This document shows positions 1 to 6,419 of a stretch of 14,189 bases of DNA, in pieces (the stretch's first letter is position 1; each line of letters begins with the position of its first letter). The notes below the pieces were generated by a model. That model searched no databases and had not been told where the DNA came from. It saw only the letters and a list, made by a program, of their open reading frames with translations. Source of the stretch: Bacillota bacterium. GTDB lineage: Bacteria; Bacillota; Clostridia; Clostridiales; Clostridiaceae. The stretch lies in contig JAEZAL010000140.1 of the NCBI GenBank assembly GCA_023427705.1, positions 1 to 14,189 of the forward strand, read 5' to 3'. The position numbers were made by a program, and so were the translations under genes.

Positions 1-314
1 GAATCTATGCTAGCTGAAGAATTCTGTAAAGTTTTATTGTGGGAAGCTAATACCTCTTTAACTGTGATTGGAAATTGAGAGTTGAAGGAATCTAATCTTT
101 GAGGTACATAACCTATAGAGCTTGAATCAACCTCTATACTTCCAGAAGTAGGTTTTAATAAACCTAATATTAATTTTATTAATGTAGTTTTACAACTACC
201 ATTTTCACCAACTATAGATAAATACATACCATTAGTTAAAGTTAAGTTAATATCATTAAGTATGTATGGAACTTTATTTGTATATGAAAAACATAAGTTT
301 TTAATTTCTATCAT
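1..314 (-). CDS. Zinc/manganese-type ABC transporter ATP-binding protein (5' part)
   Basis: This is the first 104 residues of an ABC ATPase that continues beyond the left edge. It would power metal-ion import from the cytoplasmic face of a membrane permease. The Walker A is GENGSCKT (residues 36-43), and the Q-loop region reads IGYVPQR followed by FPITVKEVL, a pattern typical of the ZnuC/AdcC/MntB-like metal transporters. Cys41 sits where Walker A normally has Gly; as far as I recall, some Firmicutes metal transporters also lack Gly there. The start is the ATG at 314, because the AGGAG at 324-328 then has about 9 nt spacing; the ATG at 323 touches the AGGAG. A Fur-family-type palindrome in the promoter supports a metal role, probably zinc. 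The exact metal and the name (znuC or adcC) cannot be settled from this fragment. Confidence 0.85.
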   Translation of the reverse strand, partial: MIEIKNLCFSYTNKVPYILNDINLTLTNGMYLSIVGENGSCKTTLIKLILGLLKPTSGSIEVDSSSIGYVPQRLDSFNSQFPITVKEVLASHNKTLQNSSASID

Positions 315-343
315 TTCAATCATCTCCTAAATAGTCTAGAATA

Positions 344-373
344 ATTATATATGATAATGCAAATGATTTGCAA
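344..373 (-). promoter_or_regulatory. Promoter of the metal ABC transporter gene
   Basis: Read on the minus strand, a -35 TTGCAA (373-368) and a -10 TATAAT (349-344) are separated by 18 nt. Transcription would start near 337, leaving a short leader before the AGGAG. The 15-bp palindrome at 358-372 covers most of the -35 and part of the spacer, so a bound repressor would block RNA polymerase. Confidence 0.55.
358..372. promoter_or_regulatory. Fur-family operator, probably Zur
   Basis: TGCAAAT-G-ATTTGCA is a perfect 7-1-7 inverted repeat. It has the same architecture and the same AAT-N-ATT core as known Fur, Zur and PerR boxes (for example TTATAAT-N-ATTATAA for PerR). Its place inside the promoter of a zinc/manganese-type transporter gene suggests Zur control, with repression when zinc is plentiful. 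The palindrome is directly visible; which regulator binds is inference. Confidence 0.6.
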
Positions 374-456
374 CAATAAGTTTTTTAGCTTATGTAATAT
401 CTATTAAGTATTTTTAACCAAATAAATTGTTTTAACTCATAGAATAAATACATATA

Positions 457-486
457 TTGCTATATAATATGGATAAAACATATAAT
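457..486 (+). promoter_or_regulatory. Promoter of the 526-2754 gene pair
   Basis: TTGCTA (457-462), an 18-nt spacer and a perfect TATAAT (481-486) form a plausible sigma-A promoter starting near 493, about 30 nt before the ATG at 526. A second TATAAT at 463-468 lacks a convincing -35. In such AT-rich DNA a -10 match alone is weak evidence. Confidence 0.45.
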
Positions 487-525
487 ATATATAAATACAA
501 AAGTTAAGATATGGAGGAAGAATAA

Positions 526-924
526 ATGGATTTTTCAAGCTTAGTTTTAATGGAAAAAGATAAGGATACAGGATTTATTACAAAAGAGTTAGGAAGCTTT
601 CAAGTTTCTGAAGGGGCTTTATTTGTAAAAAAATTATTTGTAATAAATGAAGAAGTTAATTTAATATTTGATACAAATAAAGATGTAGAAGAATGGGAAT
701 ACTCAGCTATATACGATTTATTTAATTATGAAGCCTTTGTTAAGGAAGAATTTGAAATAGAAGACGTATTAGACGAATATAATCCAACATTTTTAATTAA
801 ATTTAATTATATAGATGACTATGAGTTAATGAAGGAAAGAATAAATAAGTGTGTAAACTTAATAGAATCATCTATGGAGGATGTCTTCAAAGCTATTGAA
901 GGAAAGGAAGAAGAGTATATTTAG
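526..924 (+). CDS. Small acidic protein of unknown function
   Basis: This is a 132-residue cytosolic protein rich in Glu and Asp, with no signal peptide, membrane segment or recognisable catalytic motif. It contains a block FDTNKDVEEWEYSAIYDLFN (residues about 48-67) that looks conserved; from memory it resembles uncharacterised clostridial proteins of the DUF6762 kind, but I could not check this. The start is well supported by GGAGG at 513-517, 8 nt before the ATG. It lies 27 nt upstream of pepF and shares the terminator after pepF, so the two are probably co-transcribed. No function can be assigned. Confidence 0.85.
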   Translation: MDFSSLVLMEKDKDTGFITKELGSFQVSEGALFVKKLFVINEEVNLIFDTNKDVEEWEYSAIYDLFNYEAFVKEEFEIEDVLDEYNPTFLIKFNYIDDYELMKERINKCVNLIESSMEDVFKAIEGKEEEYI

Positions 925-951
925 AAAGGAGAGCCAAATTAGGCAAATAAT

Positions 952-2754
952 ATGAGCGATTTAAAGGTATTGAAAAAAAGAGAAGAAATAAATGATAAAT
1001 ACAAATGGAAATTAGATAAAATTTTTACTAATGATAATGAATGGGAGGAAGCTTTTAAGAAATTAAAAGAAGAAGCTCCATCTCTTAAAGATTTTGAGGG
1101 AAAGTTAAATAACAAAGAAAATATAGAAGCTTTTTTAAATAAGTATGTAGATTTAGGAATTAGAGCTGAAACTATATATATTTATGCGCATTTAAAGTGT
1201 GATGAAGATACATCAAATTCAAAATATCAAGCTATGATGAATAAAGTTGATGCATATATGGCAGAATATGCTTCTTATACAGCTTATTTTGTTCCAGAAA
1301 TACTTAGTCAAGATGAAAAGCTTATAAGGGACATAATTAACAATAATGAAGAACTTAAAACTTATAAGTTTTTATTTGAAGATATTTTAAAAGAAAAACC
1401 GCATATATTAAGTAAATCAGAGGAAGAACTTTTAGCTTCAGTTTCAGATTGCTTAGATGCACCATCATCAATTCATAATATGTTAACGAATGCAGATATG
1501 AAATTTGGTGATATTATTGATGAAGATGGTGAAAAGGTGGAACTTACTGAAGGTAATTATTCTTCATTTATAAAGAGTAAAGATAGAAAGGTAAGAAAAG
1601 AAGCTTTTGAAACTTTATTCGGTAAATATAAGGATTTAGAAAATACATTTGCTACAACTTTAAGTAGTTCAATAAAAAACTTTAATTTTGGAGCTAAGAT
1701 AAGAAAGTATAATTCAGCTCTTGAATCATCATTAAAACCAAATGATATACCAGTTGAAGTATATAAAAATGCAGTTAAAACCATTGATGAAAATTTAAAA
1801 TCTCTTCATAGATATGTATCATTAAAGAAAAAATTATTAGGATTAAATGAAATGCATATGTATGATTTATATGTTCCTGTTATTGAAATACCTAAGGAAC
1901 ACATTGAATTTGATAAGGCTGTAGATATGGTTATTGAAGGATTAAATCCTTTAGGGAAAGAGTATTTAGATATATTTAAATCTGGTGTTGAAGAAGGTTG
2001 GATAGATATATATCAAAATAAAGGTAAAAGAGGTGGAGCATATTCTTGGGGTGGCTATAAAACTATGCCATATGTGCTTTTAAACTATAATTATGAATTA
2101 CATGATGTTTCAACATTAGCTCATGAAATGGGACATTCAATTCATTCTTATTATTCAAGAAAGGAACAACCATATATTTATGCAGGGTATACATTATTCT
2201 GTGCAGAAGTAGCATCTACTACAAATGAAGCTTTATTAATTCATCATTTAATAAATAAAGAAGAAGATAAGAATAAAAAGCTATATTTAATAAATCAAGA
2301 ACTAGAGCAAATAAGAACAACAGTATTTAGACAGTTGATGTTTGCAGAATTTGAACTTTACACTCATGAATCATTAGAAAAAGGAACACCATTAACTGCA
2401 GAAGATTATAATAAAGCTTGGCATGATCTTAATGTTAAGTACTTTGGACCAGATATGATAGTTGATAATGATATAGATATAGAGTGGGCAAGAATACCAC
2501 ATTTCTATTCAGATTTCTATGTTTATCAATATGCAACTGGTTATGCAGCAGCTTCAGCATTTGCTAAATCAATACTTGAAGGAAAAGAAGATGCTGTTCC
2601 TAAGTATATTGACTTCTTAAAGAGTGGTGGAAGTGATTATCCAATAGAGATTCTAAAGAAGGCTGGAGTTGATATGACTACTTCTAAGCCACTAGAGGCA
2701 ACTATAGAAAGATTTAATGAATTACTAGATATGTTAGATAAAGAAATAAGTTAG
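952..2754 (+). CDS. pepF: Oligoendopeptidase F (M3 family zinc peptidase)
   Basis: This 600-residue cytosolic metallopeptidase cleaves short oligopeptides, a role in peptide turnover and nutrient recycling. The zinc site is visible as HEMGH (His391, Glu392, His395), with Glu419 in the following CAEVAST helix as third ligand. His517 and the nearby tyrosines in IPHFYSDFYVYQYATGY match the substrate-binding loop of M3 enzymes. Length is normal for PepF. The ATG at 952 is the only reasonable start, because an in-frame TAG lies at 940-942, but the good AAAGGAG (925-931) is 20 nt away, much further than usual; only a weak TAGG is closer. Translation may be coupled to the gene that ends at 924. A terminator follows at once. 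Confidence 0.96.
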   Translation: MSDLKVLKKREEINDKYKWKLDKIFTNDNEWEEAFKKLKEEAPSLKDFEGKLNNKENIEAFLNKYVDLGIRAETIYIYAHLKCDEDTSNSKYQAMMNKVDAYMAEYASYTAYFVPEILSQDEKLIRDIINNNEELKTYKFLFEDILKEKPHILSKSEEELLASVSDCLDAPSSIHNMLTNADMKFGDIIDEDGEKVELTEGNYSSFIKSKDRKVRKEAFETLFGKYKDLENTFATTLSSSIKNFNFGAKIRKYNSALESSLKPNDIPVEVYKNAVKTIDENLKSLHRYVSLKKKLLGLNEMHMYDLYVPVIEIPKEHIEFDKAVDMVIEGLNPLGKEYLDIFKSGVEEGWIDIYQNKGKRGGAYSWGGYKTMPYVLLNYNYELHDVSTLAHEMGHSIHSYYSRKEQPYIYAGYTLFCAEVASTTNEALLIHHLINKEEDKNKKLYLINQELEQIRTTVFRQLMFAEFELYTHESLEKGTPLTAEDYNKAWHDLNVKYFGPDMIVDNDIDIEWARIPHFYSDFYVYQYATGYAAASAFAKSILEGKEDAVPKYIDFLKSGGSDYPIEILKKAGVDMTTSKPLEATIERFNELLDMLDKEIS

Positions 2755-2771
2755 TTATATAAATTTATTTT

Positions 2772-2806
2772 AGAAACTCCTCACGGAGTTTCTTCTTTAA
2801 TTTTAT
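2772..2806 (+). terminator. Intrinsic terminator after pepF
   Basis: AGAAACTCC-TCAC-GGAGTTTCT forms a perfect 9-bp stem with a 4-nt loop (2772-2793), followed by a T-rich tract. It lies 17 nt after the pepF stop and separates pepF from the rhomboid gene. Confidence 0.85.
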
Positions 2807-2855
2807 ATTTTATATTGTACGAAGCACCTTAATATTTTAGGAAGGGGGATGTTAG

Positions 2856-3857
2856 GTGGAGAAGTTTGAAAAAGTATTTTTTAATATTTTAACTAAAGAA
2901 ATGAAGTTTTTTATGAAGGACTACTATAGTAACTATAATAATAAAAGTAAATGGTTAGGCCTTTTAGATATTAATAATGCATATGTAGCTGTTTTAGTAG
3001 TTAAGGATTCAGAGGAAGAAATAATATATAATGAAGCTAAGGAATATTTAGCTAATACATTAAATAAACCATTTATTATTAATTTAATAGTTTTAGCATC
3101 AGGAGATTATTTAACTTTTGGGGAAAGTTATTATAATAAATTGGTTCTTTCATTAAGAAATAAAGAAGTTATTTATTGTAGTGAAGGTTCTAAAGCCTTT
3201 TTACCAGTTATTGATTATATTTTAAAGGCTGATAACAATAAAAAAAATGTAAAGATAAATAAAGATATAATAGAAAAATATAAAGTTACATATAGTCTTA
3301 TGTTGATAAATATATTTATATTTTTATTGGAAATACTAAAGTCTAAAAGTTTTTTAGATATTGATGTATATACCCTAATAGAAATGGGAGCGAAATTTAA
3401 TTTTAATATATATCATGGAGAATATTATAGACTTTTTACGGCAGCTTTCCTACATGGAGGGTTAATACATATACTATTCAATATGTATGCTCTTAATATT
3501 ATAGGAAGAGAAGTTGAGTATGTATATGGTTGGAAAAAGTACTTAATAATATATTTTTCATCAGCGGTAGGTGGAAATATTTTTAGCTATATATTTACTA
3601 TAAATAACCCTCTTAGCATTTCAGTTGGTGCATCTGGAGCAATTTTTGGATTGTTAGGAGCTATGTTAGTATTTGGTATTAAGGAAAAAGAAAGAATAGG
3701 GAAAGAATATACTAAAAATATTATTAAAATAATTGCTGTAAATGTAATAATTGGAATAACTTTAAGTAATATAGATAACTTTGCTCATATTGGAGGTCTA
3801 GCCATAGGCTTTGCAGTATCATTTTTTTTATTTAATAAAAAATCTTTAATAAATTAA
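2856..3857 (+). CDS. Rhomboid-family intramembrane serine protease
   Basis: This 333-residue protein has a soluble N-terminal region (about 1-140) and a six-helix rhomboid core (about 143-330). The catalytic dyad is visible: Ser260 in GASGAIFGL and His311 in NFAHIGGLAIG. The oxyanion and structural motif HILFN (His205, Asn209) and FLHGG are also present. It should cleave membrane proteins within or next to their membrane segments; the substrate is unknown. The N-terminal part has no motif I recognise; some Firmicutes rhomboids such as YqgP also carry a soluble extension. The start is a GTG, chosen because AGGAAGGGGG at 2839-2848 ends 7 nt before it; the ATG at 2849 opens another frame that stops after six codons. 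Confidence 0.93.
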   Translation: MEKFEKVFFNILTKEMKFFMKDYYSNYNNKSKWLGLLDINNAYVAVLVVKDSEEEIIYNEAKEYLANTLNKPFIINLIVLASGDYLTFGESYYNKLVLSLRNKEVIYCSEGSKAFLPVIDYILKADNNKKNVKINKDIIEKYKVTYSLMLINIFIFLLEILKSKSFLDIDVYTLIEMGAKFNFNIYHGEYYRLFTAAFLHGGLIHILFNMYALNIIGREVEYVYGWKKYLIIYFSSAVGGNIFSYIFTINNPLSISVGASGAIFGLLGAMLVFGIKEKERIGKEYTKNIIKIIAVNVIIGITLSNIDNFAHIGGLAIGFAVSFFLFNKKSLIN

Positions 3858-3884
3858 TATTTAATTAATATTCTATAATAAGAA

Positions 3885-3912
3885 AGGACAATTATTAAAT
3901 TTTAGTTATAAT
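3885..3912 (+). promoter_or_regulatory. Possible promoter of the DUF2238-like gene
   Basis: AGGACA (3885-3890), 16 nt and TATAAT (3907-3912) upstream of the membrane protein gene. The -35 matches only four of six positions. No GC-containing terminator is visible between the rhomboid gene and this site, so read-through from upstream is also possible. Confidence 0.35.
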
Positions 3913-3950
3913 ATAATAATACTAAGCTTTATATTTTAGGAGTGATTGTT

Positions 3951-4574
3951 ATGGGAAAGAACAGTAGAAATAAAGAATTTATGATTGCAGCAATATTTAC
4001 ATTAGTATTAATTCTTACTTTATTCTATGCCCTTTTTACTGGAAATGGAGAAAAAATATTTAGAATTGTATTAACTTTTATAACTATAGTTATAGCATAT
4101 ATGTTGTTTAAAAAAAGTTTTCTTAAGGGAGCAAGTATTATTTATTATATAAATATAATTTTTATATTCTTATCAATGTACTTAGCAAGTGTATGGAACT
4201 TTTATGGAATACCTAATTACGATAAGTTCTTGCATCTTTTATCAGGAGCTATAATAGCTATTATAGGGTATGCTCTATTTATATACTTAACTAATGATAT
4301 AGCAAGAAAAGAAATTCATCCTTTAACTTCTGTTATATTTGTAATTTTATTTGCAACAGCAGCAGCAGGAGTTTGGGAAATTTGGGAATTCACAACTGAC
4401 TCCTTATTTGGATTAACAGCACAAAATAATAGTCTACATGATACTATGTGGGATATTATATGTGGTACTATTGTTGGAATTGTTACAGCAATTCCTATTT
4501 ACATTAATAGTAAAAGTAATAAAATAAAAGTAATTACTAAGATGATAGATGAAATAGAAATGAATAAAAGATAG
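3951..4574 (+). CDS. Polytopic membrane protein, DUF2238/YjdF-like
   Basis: This 207-residue protein has about six hydrophobic segments and a short positively charged tail. Conserved-looking polar residues lie at the membrane: DKFLHLLSG (Asp91, His95), WEIWEF (Trp142, Glu143, Glu146) and HDTMWD (His163, Asp164, Asp168). This set resembles the DUF2238 (YjdF-like) family as I remember it. A buried cluster of His, Asp and Glu could bind a metal or act in catalysis, but no activity is established. The ATG at 3951 is preferred because AGGAG (3938-3942) is 8 nt upstream; a GTG at 3942 overlaps that site. A terminator follows the stop codon. Confidence 0.82.
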   Translation: MGKNSRNKEFMIAAIFTLVLILTLFYALFTGNGEKIFRIVLTFITIVIAYMLFKKSFLKGASIIYYINIIFIFLSMYLASVWNFYGIPNYDKFLHLLSGAIIAIIGYALFIYLTNDIARKEIHPLTSVIFVILFATAAAGVWEIWEFTTDSLFGLTAQNNSLHDTMWDIICGTIVGIVTAIPIYINSKSNKIKVITKMIDEIEMNKR

Positions 4575-4581
4575 ATTATAG

Positions 4582-4612
4582 AAAGGTGGAAGACAAAGTC
4601 TCCATCTTTTTA
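4582..4612 (+). terminator. Intrinsic terminator after the DUF2238-like gene
   Basis: AAAGGTGG-A-AGAC pairs with GTCT-CCATCTTT around an AAA loop (4582-4609), about 12 bp with one bulged A and one G-T pair, ending in a T run. Confidence 0.75.
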
Positions 4613-4678
4613 TATATATCATATTTTTAATAATTGTTAAAAAGGTATAAATTGTTACTGAATATTGATAAATTAATA

Positions 4679-4693
4679 AAATTTCAGAATATT
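4679..4693. promoter_or_regulatory. CodY-like box upstream of gdhA
   Basis: AAATTTCAGAATATT matches the CodY consensus AATTTTCWGAAAATT at 13 of 15 positions. It lies 70 bp before the gdhA start codon. CodY represses amino-acid and nitrogen genes in Firmicutes when branched-chain amino acids and GTP are plentiful, so a glutamate dehydrogenase is a reasonable target. In DNA this AT-rich such a match can occur by chance. The region 4613-4762 also holds -10-like AT runs (4737-4744), but I see no confident -35. Confidence 0.4.
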
Positions 4694-4762
4694 TTAAAAA
4701 AATATAGTAAAAAACAAACTATTATTGTATGATATATATATTATATAGATAAAGAGGTGGCA

Positions 4763-6112
4763 ATGGTGTCAGGATAAGAGTATATTAATCAAGTAATAAA
4801 AGAAGTAGAGAAAAGAAATAATGGAGAAAGTGAATTTTTAGATGCTGTTAAGGAAGTTTTAAATTCCCTTGCACCTGTATTTGACAAACATCCTGAATTC
4901 ATAGAAGAAGGAATTTTAGAAAGATTAGTAGAACCAGAAAGACAAATATTTTTTAGAGTTCCATGGATAAATGATTCAGGAAAAGTACAAGTTAATAGAG
5001 GTTTTAGAGTGCAATTTAATAGTGCAATAGGACCTTATAAAGGTGGATTAAGATTTCACCCATCAGTTAATCAAAGCATAATAAAGTTTTTAGGCTTTGA
5101 ACAAATTTTTAAGAACTCATTAACAGGACTACCTATTGGTGGTGGTAAAGGTGGATCTGATTTTAATCCAAAAGGAAAATCAGATAGAGAAGTAATGAGG
5201 TTCTGTCAAAGTTTTATGGCTGAATTATGTAAGCATATAGGCTTGGATACAGATGTTCCAGCAGGAGATATTGGTGTTGGTGGAAGAGAAATTGGCTATA
5301 TGTATGGTTATTATAAAAAGATTAGAAATGCTAATGACCAAGGTGTTTTAACTGGAAAGGGATTAACTTATGGAGGTAGTTTAACAAGGACAGAGGCCAC
5401 TGGATATGGATTAGTATACTTTACTGAAGAAATGTTAAATGATAACAATTCAACTTTTAAAGGTAAGAGAGTAATTATTTCAGGATCAGGAAATGTTGCA
5501 ATTTATGCATGTGAAAAAGCACAGGAATTAGGTGCAAATGTAGTAGCAGTAAGTGATTCAGAAGGATATATATATGATGAAAATGGAATTAACTTAGATG
5601 TAGTTAAAGAAATTAAAGAAGTTAGAAGAGGAAGAATTAAAGAATATTTAGAAAAGGTACCTAATGCAAAATTTGTAGAGGGATTCAGAAGAATTTGGGA
5701 AGAAAAATGTGACATTGCTTTACCTTGTGCAACTCAAGGAGAAATAGACTTAGAATCTGCTAAGCTTTTAATAGAAAATGGAGTTCAAGTAGTTTCAGAA
5801 GGGGCTAATATGCCAACTAATTTAGATGCTATAGAAGAACTTCAAAGAGCTGGAGTTATGTTTGGACCAGCTAAGGCGGCAAATGCTGGAGGAGTTGCTT
5901 GTTCAGCACTTGAAATGTCACAAAATAGTATGAGATTATCATGGAATTTTGAAGAAGTAGATGCAAAACTTAAAGAAATTATGGTTAATATCTATAAGAA
6001 TTCAAAAAAAGCAGCTGAAGAATATGGTGAACCAGGAAACATATTAATGGGAGCTAATATTTCAGGCTTCTTAAAGGTAGCAGAAGCAATGATGTCTCAA
6101 GGAATAGTATAA
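4763..6112 (+). pseudogene. gdhA: Glutamate dehydrogenase (NADP type) with an in-frame stop codon near its start
   Basis: The reading frame from the ATG at 4763 encodes a normal-length hexameric glutamate dehydrogenase (449 codons plus stop), which interconverts glutamate with 2-oxoglutarate and ammonia. Codon 5 (4775-4777) is TAA. Homology starts at once after it (EYINQVIKEVEKRN, then EPERQIFFRVPW). The substrate and catalytic residues are intact: Lys93 in GPYKGG, Lys117, Lys129 in GGGKGG, and Asp169 in PAGDIGVG. The nucleotide fold GSGNVA (241-246) with the SDSEG motif after it suggests NADP. AAAGAGGTG (4751-4759) is a strong ribosome site for either the ATG or the GTG at 4766. After the stop no ATG, GTG or TTG in frame appears before the GTG at 5009, which would remove 82 residues. 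Rescue could come from the ATT at 4784, which has AGGA 9 nt upstream. Otherwise it is a nonsense mutant or a base error. Confidence 0.85.
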
Positions 6113-6122
6113 TAGTTAAAAT

Positions 6123-6149
6123 CTCAAAAATAGCAACCCCTATTTTGAG
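6123..6149 (+). terminator. First hairpin after gdhA
   Basis: CTCAAAAATAG pairs with CTATTTTGAG with one bulged A. It lies 10 nt after the stop codon and is followed only by a short T stretch, so on its own it is a weak terminator or an RNA 3'-end stabiliser. Confidence 0.45.
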
Positions 6150-6156
6150 TTTATAA

Positions 6157-6206
6157 AAGAAGCTCTTTTTATTAAATTAAGAGCTTCTTATTTTTTTGTT
6201 TTTTTT
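6157..6206 (+). terminator. Strong intrinsic terminator after gdhA
   Basis: AAGAAGCTCTT (6157-6167) pairs perfectly over 11 bp with AAGAGCTTCTT (6179-6189). Two T runs of seven and eight follow, broken only by one G. Confidence 0.9.
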
Positions 6207-6317
6207 AGGAATTTATTACCTAGCTAAGTTTATTATATCTTTAGTTATCTAGGATAAAATAATAATAGATGAAATTATATTTAAGATAATATTAATTAAT
6301 TTTTAAGATTTCTATAC

Positions 6318-6346
6318 TTGATTTTTTACTTATATTAGAATAATAT
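6318..6346 (+). promoter_or_regulatory. Possible promoter of the glycosyltransferase gene
   Basis: TTGATT (6318-6323), 17 nt and TAATAT (6341-6346) would start transcription near 6353, giving a leader of about 67 nt. The preceding gene ends with a strong terminator, so a promoter is needed in this gap. Confidence 0.45.
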
Positions 6347-6419
6347 TTAATTTGATGTTAGAGGGAAATTATACGCAGTGATGTTTTGAAAATACCCTTT
6401 ATTTAGAGGAGTGAATAAA

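Noticed and set aside
1557..1784. Open frames on the opposite strand within pepF, and similar ones at 4434-4622, 5503-5715, 9859-10056, 12499-12771 and 12814-13014
   Set aside because: They lie antisense to well-identified genes, have no good ribosome site and encode compositions expected from the shadow of coding sequence.
5009..6112. A shorter glutamate dehydrogenase starting at the GTG at 5009
   Set aside because: Clear homology continues 82 codons upstream to a strong ribosome site, so this start would remove the assembly part of domain I. It is an internal valine codon.
6353..6410. A cyclic-di-GMP riboswitch before the BcsA-like glycosyltransferase
   Set aside because: The conserved core of the known c-di-GMP-I class (CACGCA followed by GGCAAACC) is missing, and I could not fit the c-di-GMP-II class.
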